A stretch of 64,000 nucleotides of DNA from Pseudomonadota bacterium (lineage in GTDB: Bacteria > Chloroflexota > UBA6077 > JAJPGT01). Positions 17,209 through 26,443 of the stretch are shown here, piece by piece (the stretch's first letter is position 1; each line of letters opens with the position of its first letter). The position numbers and the translations under genes are program-made. Location of the stretch: NCBI GenBank assembly GCA_021325655.1, contig JAJPGT010000064.1, positions 1 to 64,000 of the forward strand, given 5' to 3'. Below the pieces are notes generated by a model. It did no database searches. It worked only from the letters and a program-made list of their open reading frames with translations, and had not been told where the DNA came from.

Positions 17209-17691
17209 TTACGGGCTGCGTACCTCCACGCGCACCTGGCGCGCTTTGCTCGCCTCGGTCTTCGGCAGCGTCACCCGCAGCACCCCATCGCGATAGCGTG
17301 CTTTCGCCTTGTCGGGATCGACCTCGCACGGCAACGCGATGGTCCGCACGAACGATCCATAGCGCCGTTCCATACGGTGGAAGCCCCACCCGTGCTCCGC
17401 GCGCTCCTCGCTCTTCTCGCCCCGCAGGACCAGCCGGTCGGCAGTGGCCTCGACCGTGAAGTCGTCCGGCCGGAGCCCGGGCAGCTCAGCCCGCACGATC
17501 ACCTCGTCGTCGGTCTCCTCGACATCCAGTGCCGGCCCGCTAAACACCGGCCGTGCCAGGGACCAGCCCTCGGGGCCTTCCTCCTCGCGGTGTCGGCCGG
17601 GCCGCCAGCGGTCGAGGGCGGCGTGGAGCCGCTCCCGCAGTTGCTCAAGGGGCCGTCGCACATCCTCCGGAAGAACCGGGAGCATCGGCAT
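17209..17691 (-). CDS. Hsp20/alpha-crystallin small heat-shock protein (copy 1)
   Basis: 160 aa from ATG 17691, preceded by AGGAGG at 5-6 bp. The N-terminal arm has LEQLRERLHAALDRWRPGR. The alpha-crystallin domain runs from PALDVEETDDEVIVRAELPG to GVLRVTLPKTE, with the conserved A-x-x-x-x-G-V-L motif (ARYRDGVLRV) and the terminal extension KARQVRVEVRSP. It is an ATP-independent holdase for unfolded proteins. It is the last gene of the minus-strand stress island, 66 bp behind copy 2. Confidence 0.94.
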   Translation of the reverse strand: MPMLPVLPEDVRRPLEQLRERLHAALDRWRPGRHREEEGPEGWSLARPVFSGPALDVEETDDEVIVRAELPGLRPDDFTVEATADRLVLRGEKSEERAEHGWGFHRMERRYGSFVRTIALPCEVDPDKAKARYRDGVLRVTLPKTEASKARQVRVEVRSP

Positions 17692-17757
17692 CGTTGCCTC
17701 CTGTTGGTTCAGGCTGGCGATGGCGGCGGCCGACCCGGTCGGCCGCCGCCACGGCAC

Positions 17758-18153
17758 TCAAGACGCGCGGACCTCGATGCGGCGCGGCTGCGCCCGCTCG
17801 GCCCGCGGCAGCCGCAGCATCAGCACACCATGCTTGAGCTCAGCCGAGATGCGCGTGCTATCGACCTCTTCCGGTAGCTGGAACTGGCGGAAGAAGCCGG
17901 TTAGCTGGTACTCGCGGTACACCGGATCCCCGGCGGCCAGGTGCGCGGCCCGGCCCTGGATGGTCAGGACGCCGCGGTCCACGCGCACGTCCAGCCCGCG
18001 CGGCTCGACGCCGGGCAGGTCAGCCAGCACGACCAGGCCCTGGTCGTCCTCGTAGATGTCGACCGGCGGGGGGACGTAGGCCTCCTCGGCTCGAGTGGGC
18101 TCCTGGGCGGGCGCGGTCTGGCCGGTCGGGGCCGGTACGGTGCGTTCTGCCAT
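17758..18153 (-). CDS. Hsp20/alpha-crystallin small heat-shock protein (copy 2)
   Basis: 131 aa, ATG with GAGGAGG upstream. A Pro/Ala/Thr-rich N-terminal arm of about 30 residues precedes the alpha-crystallin domain (VDIYEDDQGLVVLADLPGVE to LKHGVLMLRLPRAE). The ending QPRRIEVRAS contains the I-x-V anchor used for oligomer assembly. It lies 17 bp behind copy 3, so the two are co-transcribed. The short arm suggests a different oligomer size from the other copies. Confidence 0.94.
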   Translation of the reverse strand: MAERTVPAPTGQTAPAQEPTRAEEAYVPPPVDIYEDDQGLVVLADLPGVEPRGLDVRVDRGVLTIQGRAAHLAAGDPVYREYQLTGFFRQFQLPEEVDSTRISAELKHGVLMLRLPRAERAQPRRIEVRAS

Positions 18154-18170
18154 GCTGTGCTCCTCCTCTC

Positions 18171-18626
18171 TTAGCCTGCCTGGACCGCGATCCGACGCGG
18201 TCGAGCGGACTCGGCGCGCGGCAGTGTGAGCAGCAACAGGCCGTGCTTGTACTGGGCACTGATCTTGTTGGGGTCCACCTCGACGGGCAGCTCAACCGTA
18301 CGCATGAAGCGCCCGGCCGCGCGCTCGCTGCGGTGGAGCCGCTCCGGGGCCACGTCGGGCAGGCCCGACTTCTCGCCGGCGATGGTCAGGGTGCTCCCCA
18401 CCGCTGTCACCTCGAACTTGTCCGGCTCGACGCCGGGCGCCAGCGCCTCGACGTAGAGGTTGGTGCCGTCGTCGTGGAGGTTCACCAGCGGGTACTGTCG
18501 GGCGGCACGGCCGGGCAGGAACGCCAGCCGCCACCGCGGGAGCGGAGCAAGGCCGACCTGCTCGAAGGCGCGGTCGATTTCCTGGCGCAACGCCTCGAGC
18601 TCGCGAAACGGATCCCAGACTGCCAT
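18171..18626 (-). CDS. Hsp20/alpha-crystallin small heat-shock protein (copy 3)
   Basis: 151 aa with the common N-terminal start VWDPFRELEALRQEIDRAFE, the alpha-crystallin core (LYVEALAPGVEPDKFEVTAV to YKHGLLLLTLPRAE) and the C-terminal RRIAVQAG I-x-V anchor. First of the three adjacent Hsp20 genes; AGGAGG lies about 12 bp before the ATG. A 154-bp gap separates it from the release-factor homologue upstream and holds a short GTTGA-TG-TCAAC palindrome at 18689-18700 with a minus-strand TTGACA, so it may have its own promoter. Confidence 0.94.
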   Translation of the reverse strand: MAVWDPFRELEALRQEIDRAFEQVGLAPLPRWRLAFLPGRAARQYPLVNLHDDGTNLYVEALAPGVEPDKFEVTAVGSTLTIAGEKSGLPDVAPERLHRSERAAGRFMRTVELPVEVDPNKISAQYKHGLLLLTLPRAESARPRRIAVQAG

Positions 18627-18780
18627 GATCTGCTGTACCTCCTGATCTGGATCGGATGGGCATCTCGCCAGCCGGCGCGGGCTGGACGGTTGATGTCAAC
18701 TGGATATGGCCCGGTTAGGCCACGCTTCACCCCTTTCCGCAGCGCTCGCCGCCAGCATGCCTCCGAATGCCCCGACCGAG

Positions 18781-19917
18781 TCAGACATCTGGCGCGCTCC
18801 TCGAGAACCGGAGGAGCGCACCGAGCCCCTCGCCCTCTGCGTTCAAGCGGCTGGCCGGCACGCCGTGGACGATTTCCACCGTGCCGGCCTCCTCCACCGT
18901 CCGCTCGATCGCCCGCTCCACGACATCGGCCAGCGGCACTGGCCTCGCGCCACAGGCGGGGCAGGTCGGCGGGCAATCCTGGGCAAGCCGTCCACACTCG
19001 GGGCACTCGCTGCCCGGCAGCCGTAGCTCATCCGCCACGACAAGCTTGTGAACGCACCCCAGCCAGATCGCCTCGAGTGTTGCTGCCACGCCGTGGGTCG
19101 CCGGCCCGCCCGCAGCCGCCGTTTCGAAGAGCTCGCGCACCAGCCGCTCCTCGGCCTCTCGCTCAATGCCGCGCTCGATCTCCAGCGTCCGCTCCAGGAT
19201 CTCCCGCTGGCTGGCGAACACTTCGGCCGGGAAGGTCGCGACCAGCCGCCTGCGGAGGGAGCGCGGCAGGAGGCGCTGCAGCTCACTGGTCGCCTCCTCG
19301 GGGCCGGCGAGCACGAGCCGGTCGAACGGCCGGCGCCGCAGCAGCACCGAGAGCTCCGCCGCCACCCGCTTCAGGTGCCAGTAGACGTGGGCCTCATGGT
19401 GGCGCTGATAGTTGGCCTGCGACCAACCGCCCTGGTCGTGTTTGCCCGGGACGACGTCGTAGACCTGGTCGTGCTCCTCGATCTCGCCGAGGTAGACCGT
19501 GAACAGCCGCGCCTTCTCCTTATCGACGAGCGCCACAGCATAGCGCTCGTACTCGTCCAACACATCGAGGAGCGGCCGCACGTACGGCCGCCGGCCGAGA
19601 TGGACGCTCTCGGCGACGACGACCGGCAGAGCAATGGCCTGCCAGAACCCGCGCGGCGTGCAGGAGAACAGGGCCAGCCCCTTGCTGTGGGGCGGCTCGG
19701 ACTCCAGATAGGCGCGCACCCGCGCCGCCTCGCGCTCCAGCGCCGCGCGGGCAGGTTCATCGAGCTGTGGCTCGAGCTGCTTGACCAGGTCGGCGAACGC
19801 GGCCCGGTAGGTGCGCCGAATCTGGCGATCCGGCGTAAGGTTCAGATACGCGCTGAGGACCAGCTCCTCGCCGCCATCGAACGTGACCAGCTCCTGCACG
19901 TGGCTAGGCGTGATCAT
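18781..19917 (-). CDS. VLRF1/Vms1-like bacterial release-factor (eRF1-fold) homologue with zinc ribbon
   Basis: 378 aa, ATG overlapping the sigma-factor stop by 4 bp. The N-terminal part (VLSAYLNLTPDRQI) and the middle segment KHDQGGWSQANYQRHHE match the bacterial archaeo-eukaryotic release factor (baeRF) group. The GGWSQ loop is the counterpart of the peptidyl-tRNA hydrolysing loop with its Gln. The following DRLVLAGPEEATSELQRLLP is the eRF1 domain-3-like part. The C-terminus has a zinc ribbon, CPEC-x9-CPPTCPAC. Eukaryotic Vms1/ANKZF1 release nascent chains from stalled ribosomes. A ribosome-rescue role under heat stress is inferred from context. Confidence 0.8.
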   Translation of the reverse strand: MITPSHVQELVTFDGGEELVLSAYLNLTPDRQIRRTYRAAFADLVKQLEPQLDEPARAALEREAARVRAYLESEPPHSKGLALFSCTPRGFWQAIALPVVVAESVHLGRRPYVRPLLDVLDEYERYAVALVDKEKARLFTVYLGEIEEHDQVYDVVPGKHDQGGWSQANYQRHHEAHVYWHLKRVAAELSVLLRRRPFDRLVLAGPEEATSELQRLLPRSLRRRLVATFPAEVFASQREILERTLEIERGIEREAEERLVRELFETAAAGGPATHGVAATLEAIWLGCVHKLVVADELRLPGSECPECGRLAQDCPPTCPACGARPVPLADVVERAIERTVEEAGTVEIVHGVPASRLNAEGEGLGALLRFSRSAPDV

Positions 19918-20660
19918 GGCCGTGCTCCCTCCGGTGCGGCGGCTGCCGTCAAACGGTCGATGAGGTGTGCCTGGTGTTCGGCCGGCGGCTCGCCGCGTTC
20001 GACTGCCGCGAACAACGTCTCCACTGGGGGTGGGCCACCGGCCTCCTCGTACTCCTCGGCGAGGCAGGCGCGCAGGAACCGCCGCGCCTGTTCGATCCGT
20101 CGCCGGACTTCGGGTACGGACACGCCCTCGAGCTCCGCGATCGCGCGCAGGCCGTACCCGTCGGCGGTATGCAGCAGGAAGGGCTCGCGCCAGCTATCCG
20201 GTAGCTGGCCGAGGAGCCGCGCGAGCGCGCGCTGGAACTCGGCCTGCTCGAGCGCCTGATCCGGGATCGGTGCCGACGGATCGGGCAGGATGTCGACCAG
20301 CCGCAGCGGGGGCAGATCGCCCTCGGAAGCAGCGGCCGGACCCGGATGAAGCGGCCGCTCGAGCGAGAGCTCACGGCGATGCCGCCGCGCTCGTTCGATC
20401 TCACGGCCCAGGACGCGACGGGCCAGCCGCCGCAGCCAGGGATAGGTGCTCACGCCAGCAGGCCGCTCAGCGGAGTGGACCGCTTCGAGCAACACCGCGT
20501 CGACAACGTCCTCCGCCCGCAGCTCGCCGGGGGCCAGCTCCCCCAGCGCCTCGTGATAGCGCAGGCGGCGACGCACGAAATTCAGGAGTGGTCGGAGACA
20601 GGCGACAAACTCGCGCACGAGCGCAGCGCGGTCAGTAGGCTGGAGCGGTGCGATCATCAT
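19914..20660 (-). CDS. Sigma-70 family RNA polymerase sigma factor (ECF-like)
   Basis: 248 aa from ATG 20660; a TTG at 20672 would add four residues. Region 2 covers roughly residues 10-85 (ELRAEDVVDAVLLEAVH and STYPWLRRLARRVLGREIER) and region 4 about 160-215 (LGQLPDSWREPFLLHTADGY then VSVPEVRRRIEQARRFLRA). A long acidic linker joins them, and about 40 residues follow region 4. No anti-sigma gene is adjacent; instead its stop overlaps the release-factor homologue. It probably directs transcription of this stress island or a wider heat regulon. The family call is firm; the regulon is inference. Confidence 0.85.
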   Translation of the reverse strand: MMIAPLQPTDRAALVREFVACLRPLLNFVRRRLRYHEALGELAPGELRAEDVVDAVLLEAVHSAERPAGVSTYPWLRRLARRVLGREIERARRHRRELSLERPLHPGPAAASEGDLPPLRLVDILPDPSAPIPDQALEQAEFQRALARLLGQLPDSWREPFLLHTADGYGLRAIAELEGVSVPEVRRRIEQARRFLRACLAEEYEEAGGPPPVETLFAAVERGEPPAEHQAHLIDRLTAAAAPEGARP

Positions 20661-20725
20661 TCGACCCGGCAAGTTCCCTGTCTGCTGCGAGGACGTGCAG
20701 GAGCGCGCCCGGGCGCGCTCCTGCT

Positions 20726-21397
20726 TCAGAGAGCGAGCAACTCCGCACGACGATGGGCCAGATCGACACTGGCCAGGCGCCCGTCCCGGGCTGCACCGGG
20801 CACAACCACCAGGCTGTCACCTACCCATCGGCTCTCCGGCGCATCCCCACCGACCAGTGCGAGCCGCGGGGCATACTCCTTGATCAGGTGGCTCATCGCC
20901 CCAGGGTCGCTCCGCTGGCCGCCATGCAGGACCAGCAGGCGGAGCTGGTCAAGGCGGCGGAGCGTATGCAGCGCCAGCTCGGCCCGCCAGAGCGGGTAGG
21001 TCAGCCCGGTCGCCTCGCTGCTGGCCCCTCCCGCCGGCTCGGACTCGACCAGTGCTCCCCCAAAACCACATACCACATACTCACCGTCCAGAAATGCCGG
21101 GAGGCCGTGGACGAGGTGGACCCGGGCTAAGGCGATCTCGTGGTTCACCATTGCTTGCAGCACCGCCCGCTCCGGCACATCGACCCGCCCCGGGATCACA
21201 TAGGCCGGCAGGCCGAGACTGCCCAGCCAGTCGAGCATCCGATGGAGGGTTTGTAGCCGGGTTTGCTCGTCGCCGGCGTACGGGGTCGCGTTGCCGGTGG
21301 CCACCACGGCACCGGCTTGCCGCGCCCGAATCGCTTCGGCGAGCGCCGGCCACTGCTGCTCAGCGGCAGCGAGGTCGTACAGAACAGCGAGATGCAT
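20726..21397 (-). CDS. Metallophosphoesterase-fold protein lacking most metal ligands
   Basis: 223 aa from ATG 21397, which gives the usual family start MHLAVLYDLA. The order of elements follows calcineurin-like phosphoesterases: strand 1, then AVVATGN where GD is expected, YVIPGRVDVP where GNHD is expected, LLVLHGGQ where HxxP/HGH would lie, and LALVGGD. Most Asp/His/Asn metal ligands are replaced. It is therefore probably a non-catalytic or altered member that binds a nucleotide or partner. It lies between an Hsp20 gene (36 bp) and the sigma factor (65 bp) on the same strand. Confidence 0.6.
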   Translation of the reverse strand: MHLAVLYDLAAAEQQWPALAEAIRARQAGAVVATGNATPYAGDEQTRLQTLHRMLDWLGSLGLPAYVIPGRVDVPERAVLQAMVNHEIALARVHLVHGLPAFLDGEYVVCGFGGALVESEPAGGASSEATGLTYPLWRAELALHTLRRLDQLRLLVLHGGQRSDPGAMSHLIKEYAPRLALVGGDAPESRWVGDSLVVVPGAARDGRLASVDLAHRRAELLAL

Positions 21398-21433
21398 GTC
21401 ACCATGATCCTTAGCCATGGCTGTATCGCTGGC

Positions 21434-21877
21434 TCACTCCGCACTCGACAAGCTCTCGACGGGGATGACGCGGCTCGGCGCCCCCTCCGCCTTTGGCACC
21501 TGGATGCGCAGCATGCCATGCTCGAGGCGAGCCCGGACGTTATCCACGTCGATCGGGGTAGGGAAGGTAAACACGCGTGCCGTCGGCTCGCGCCGCAGCT
21601 CCTGCGTCAGGTAGGTGCGGGCCTGCCCTTCAGGCACTGCCCGGGGCTGAACCTCGAGCGTGATTATGTCGCCACTAGCCTGAATCCTGATCTCATGAGC
21701 GGTCAGACCTGGGAGAGGGACCTCGACAATGTACGCGGTACCATCCGAGGTTTCATAGACGTCAGCGGTGAGCTGCGGCGGCGGCAGAATCGGACGAGAC
21801 AGCACCTCACCCAGCCGGTTCAGCGCCTCGCGCAGGGTCACAGTGTGCTGGGTTCGATCTGAAGTTTCGTACGTCAT
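21434..21877 (-). CDS. Hsp20/alpha-crystallin small heat-shock protein (copy 4)
   Basis: 147 aa from ATG 21877, with AGGAG 7 bp upstream; an in-frame TTG two codons earlier is less likely. The alpha-crystallin domain runs from ADVYETSDGTAYIVEVPLPG through TFPTPIDVDNVRARLEHGML to RIQVPKAEG, with a terminal SRVIPVES anchor. It is more diverged from copies 1-3 than they are from one another in arm and tail. It sits 64 bp behind padR, the first chaperone gene in the island. Confidence 0.92.
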   Translation of the reverse strand: MTYETSDRTQHTVTLREALNRLGEVLSRPILPPPQLTADVYETSDGTAYIVEVPLPGLTAHEIRIQASGDIITLEVQPRAVPEGQARTYLTQELRREPTARVFTFPTPIDVDNVRARLEHGMLRIQVPKAEGAPSRVIPVESLSSAE

Positions 21878-21941
21878 CGGCAATCTCCTGGAGATCGGCG
21901 TCCTCCACCGGGCTTGCCACGCGAAGTCTCCCTCGACGTTC

Positions 21942-22487
21942 TCACGGGAGCTCGCCGCGTTCGACCCTGTCCGTCACCTGCTCGAGCCAGTGGAGCTCGG
22001 CCTCGACGCGTGCTCCCATGAGGCGCGTGATCTCAGCGACATGGCGCGGCGTGCCCGGTTGGCTGAGCTTCGCCTGGCCTGCCTGTGCCAGCTCCTCGCG
22101 GCCTGAGCGCAGAAGAGAGGCACGTCGGTGGAGCGCAGCGAGCAAATCGTCACGCCGCAGGTACGGCATGAAAGCCAGAGCGGCCAGAAACGGCTCGAGG
22201 CTCGGCTTGACCTCCCACCAGTGCTCGCGCAGGAGTCGCTCGAACTCCCGGCGGCCGGCGCTCGTGATGGCGTAGACCGAGCGAGCCGGCCGGTTGGCAA
22301 CGCTGCTGACCTCGATCAGCTCCACCAGCTCCTCCTCGGCCATCTTGCTCAGGCCGAAATAGATTGAGCCGTAGGCGATGTTCGCCCAGCGCCCGGCGTC
22401 CCATTGCTCCAGCTCGCGGCGCAGCTCGTAGCCATGGAGGGGACGTTGGAGCAGCGTCCCGAGCAGAAGGAGACGGATCGTGGACAT
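21942..22487 (-). CDS. PadR-family transcriptional regulator
   Basis: 181 aa from ATG 22487 (GGGGAGGGC just upstream). The winged helix shows the family signature: IRLLLLGTLLQRPLHGYELRR, then ANIAYGSIYFGLSKMAEEEL and SVYAITSAGRREFERLL. The C-terminal PadR helical dimer domain follows from about residue 90. PadR proteins are usually repressors released by small ligands. An AT-rich palindrome lies immediately upstream of its ribosome site, implying self-regulation and probably control of the chaperone genes behind it. Confidence 0.9.
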   Translation of the reverse strand: MSTIRLLLLGTLLQRPLHGYELRRELEQWDAGRWANIAYGSIYFGLSKMAEEELVELIEVSSVANRPARSVYAITSAGRREFERLLREHWWEVKPSLEPFLAALAFMPYLRRDDLLAALHRRASLLRSGREELAQAGQAKLSQPGTPRHVAEITRLMGARVEAELHWLEQVTDRVERGELP

Positions 22488-22496
22488 GCCCTCCCC

Positions 22497-22516
22497 TATA
22501 TACAAGCTTGAATATA
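22497..22516. promoter_or_regulatory. AT-rich palindrome, probable PadR operator
   Basis: TATATACAAGCTTGAATATA is a 20-bp palindrome with a single mismatched pair. It begins just after the padR ribosome site and stands out in GC-rich DNA. The position overlaps where the -10 box or transcript start of padR should be, which fits autorepression. Confidence 0.65.
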
Positions 22517-22715
22517 CTGATTGCGCTAAAGCCGTGCAACCCGCAGCATCCCCGCATCGTGCAGCCTGCGCCGGTGCCGAACAGCCCCGGGCCAACCGAA
22601 TCGCCTCACAGGAACCGGGGGTACCCCACAGTGGGCTGTGGTGATCGGAGCGCAGCCCTCCGTCTGCATGCGCCCGGATGTCTCACGGTGCTGGTGGCGA
22701 CCACTGGAGGCATGA

Positions 22716-23084
22716 ACGCGTGGCGAGTCAAGCAGCTATGCTGCTGAGTCTGCTGCAGCGCTCAGTCCGGAGCAGCAGCGTGAGCTCGCCGCGGCGTACT
22801 CGCGGGACCTGGCGGTAGCGCGCTGGTATGCCTGGGTCTCCGTGGCCGGGGCGCGCCGGCGAACGCGCCCCTCTTTGTCTACTGCCTGCCCGCGACCGCG
22901 CACCTGGTCGACTGGCTCGCTGGTCCCACCATTTCGGCGGAGCACCACGGAGGAGGCCAGCACGCCCGAGTTCTGGGCAGCGCTGCTGTTCGCCGCGATC
23001 GTCCTCTCGCCCCACGCACTGACGTCGGCGGTGCTGGCGCGCGACCTGCTGCGCCGGGCCCAGCGCGCCTCACACGCGGGCTGA
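22716..23084 (+). pseudogene. Probable frameshifted small membrane protein
   Basis: One frame gives SPEQQRELAAAYSRDLAVARWYAWVSVAG and later PEFWAALLFAAIVLSPHALT and AVLARDLLRRAQR, which read like real helices. Between them (about 22855-22945) this frame becomes Arg/Pro/Ser-rich nonsense, while the next frame reads ANAPLFVYCLPATAHLVDWL. Two compensating indels would restore one membrane protein of about 120 aa. No ATG or GTG precedes the first part in frame. It lies between padR and a DMT exporter, both on the other strand. Family not recognised. Confidence 0.4.
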
Positions 23085-23125
23085 CTGGTATCGAGCAGAT
23101 GGGCACTCGGGGGAGGCGAGGCGGC

Positions 23126-24121
23126 TTAGCCGCTCTGCTGGCCGCGCCCTCGGCGCGTGAGCAGCACGCCCGCGACGACCGCGACGCCGCCGACCAGCGC
23201 GGTCCACTCCACCCGCTCGGCCAGCAGGAGCGCGGAGAACAGCACGACGAAGAACGACTCCATGTTGGCGTACACCATGGTTCGCGCCGCGCCGAGCCGC
23301 CCCACCGCGACGTACCACAGCAGCCAGGCGAGCGCGCCAGCCAGGAGGCCCGAATAGGCCAGTGCGGCAAAGGCGGTCCAGGGCAGACGCGGCCAGTCTT
23401 GCGCCAGTAGTGCCGGCGCCGCAGGAAGGCACAGCCCCAGCGCGCCGGCACTGGTAATCCACGCCGTGGTCCGCAGCGCCCCGTAGCGCGCCAGGAGTGG
23501 AGCCGCCAGCATCATCCACACTCCCCAGACCAGCGCCGAGGCCCCGGTGAGCAGATCCCCGGCCAGGCTCGCCCCGTCCGGCTCCTGGCCGGTCAGGACG
23601 GGGGCACCGACGATGAGCACCGCGCCGGCCAGTCCGAGCGCCAGACCAACCAGGTCGCGGCGGGCGAGGCGCAGGTACCCGAGCAGGTGGCTGCTGGCGA
23701 ACACGAACAGCGGCGTCAGCGTATAGATCAGGCCGGAGTGGCTAGCAGTGGTGAGATGCAGGCCATACACGTACAGCGCCGTGTTCAGCCCCATGCCGCC
23801 CAGGCCGAGCAGGATCACCAGCCAGCGGTCGCGCCGCTCGGGAAGCCGCCACTGGCCCGTAATCCCCAGAACCGCGATGTACACGAGCGAGGAGACCCCG
23901 GAGCGGATAAAGGCCGCGGCGATGGGGGGCAGCAGGGTCATGACCTGCTTGGTGATCGGAAAGTTCAGCCCCCACAGCAGCACCGCCAGCAGCGCCATGG
24001 CGTCGGCCCAGGAGAGGCCCAGCGCCTGCGCCCGCGCCGCGGCGTCGCTGGAGCGGGTGGTGGAGGCGGCCGCGCCGTGGGCGACGCCGCGCGCGGCCTG
24101 GCGCTGAGTGCCCGATTGCAT
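23126..24121 (-). CDS. EamA/DMT-superfamily membrane exporter (RhaT-like)
   Basis: 331 aa from ATG 24121; upstream codons are Arg/Pro-rich and not protein-like. About ten membrane helices form two EamA repeats, the first starting ADAMALLAVLLWGLNFPITK and the second around GDLLTGASALVWGVWMMLA, with the ending VVAGVLLTRRGRG. A 35-residue hydrophilic N-terminus rich in Ala/Arg/Ser precedes helix 1. These proteins export amino acids or other metabolites. The substrate is unknown. It is transcribed alone, facing away from the dedA-family gene. Confidence 0.88.
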   Translation of the reverse strand: MQSGTQRQAARGVAHGAAASTTRSSDAAARAQALGLSWADAMALLAVLLWGLNFPITKQVMTLLPPIAAAFIRSGVSSLVYIAVLGITGQWRLPERRDRWLVILLGLGGMGLNTALYVYGLHLTTASHSGLIYTLTPLFVFASSHLLGYLRLARRDLVGLALGLAGAVLIVGAPVLTGQEPDGASLAGDLLTGASALVWGVWMMLAAPLLARYGALRTTAWITSAGALGLCLPAAPALLAQDWPRLPWTAFAALAYSGLLAGALAWLLWYVAVGRLGAARTMVYANMESFFVVLFSALLLAERVEWTALVGGVAVVAGVLLTRRGRGQQSG

Positions 24122-24342
24122 AGCGGCATGATACCGAGCGCGCCGCCCCTGCCGCTCGGCGCGCTCTGGCCGCGGCACGGCCCCAGAGCTCTGGCGCCCA
24201 GGCTCGGTGCAGCGATGCCACGCCGCGCCAGGCCGGGGGTGTGCGATGCTGGCAGTTTGTGAAGATGGCCTGCAATCCCCTATAAGACTTCCAGCGCGGC
24301 GCCCTCGCGGGCGCCGCCGCATATTCGCGCTGCGAGGCTCTC

Positions 24343-24990
24343 TTGCTGTCAGAGCTGCTGAGCTACCTGGACCCCGCCAGGATCCTGACCACGTTCAGCT
24401 ACGTCGGGCTGTTCGCCATCATCTTCGCGGAGTCCGGTCTGCTGATCGGATTCTTCTTCCCCGGAGACAGCCTCCTGTTCACCGCGGGGATCTTCGCCGC
24501 GGCCGGCCACCTCAGCCTGCCGATTGTAGTCGTCGGCTGCACCATCGCCGCGATCGCCGGGGTCAGCGCTGGCTATGGTTTCGGCAAGGCCGTTGGCAAG
24601 GGGCTGTTCGAGCGGAAGAACTCACTCCTGTTCCGCCGCCAGCACCTGTACCGCGCCCAGGCGTTTTATGACAAGCACGGGGGCAAGACGCTGATCCTGG
24701 CCCGCTTTATCCCGATCGTTCGGACCTTCGCCCCCATCGTCGCCGGCGTGTCGGAGATGGAGTATCGCAAGTTCCTGGCGTTCAACGTCATCGGTGGGGT
24801 GCTCTGGGCCGCCGGCGTGACCATTGCCGGCTACACGCTCGGCAATGCCATCCCGAACATCGATCGCTACCTGCTGCCGATCATCGCGGTGATCATCGTG
24901 ATCTCCGTCCTGCCGGCTGCGCTGCACGCCTACAAGGAATACCGCCAGGAGATTCACGCGGCGCTGCGTCGCCGCGCGGGCACGCCCTGA
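24343..24990 (+). CDS. DedA-family (VTT domain) membrane protein
   Basis: 215 aa with a TTG start. The VTT/SNARE-associated domain shows EsGLLIGFFFPGDSLLF (GDS motif), YGFGKAVGKGLF, FYDKHGGKTLILARFIPIVR with the conserved R-x-x-P-x-x-R, and AGVSEMEYRKFLAFNVIGG. DedA proteins are proton-dependent scramblases or flippases for lipid carriers (undecaprenyl phosphate or phosphatidylethanolamine). Four to six membrane helices. A hairpin-like GGCGCC/GGCGCC lies just upstream without a T-run. Stands alone, convergent with the aminotransferase gene. Confidence 0.92.
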   Translation: MLSELLSYLDPARILTTFSYVGLFAIIFAESGLLIGFFFPGDSLLFTAGIFAAAGHLSLPIVVVGCTIAAIAGVSAGYGFGKAVGKGLFERKNSLLFRRQHLYRAQAFYDKHGGKTLILARFIPIVRTFAPIVAGVSEMEYRKFLAFNVIGGVLWAAGVTIAGYTLGNAIPNIDRYLLPIIAVIIVISVLPAALHAYKEYRQEIHAALRRRAGTP

Positions 24991-25060
24991 GCAGCGTCAC
25001 CTGGCGCGACCGAGCTGCCTGCCGATCGCCTCGTAGCCCTGGGCGATGCGCGAGGTGGCG

Positions 25061-26410
<1,350 letters not shown>

Positions 26411-26443
26411 TGTCTCCCTCCACGGCTCGGGCGAGCCGGAACG

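Noticed and set aside
24295..24320. GGCGCC/GGCGCC hairpin before the DedA gene as a terminator
   Set aside because: Short stem, no T-run on either strand, and no gene ends close by; probably chance in GC-rich sequence.
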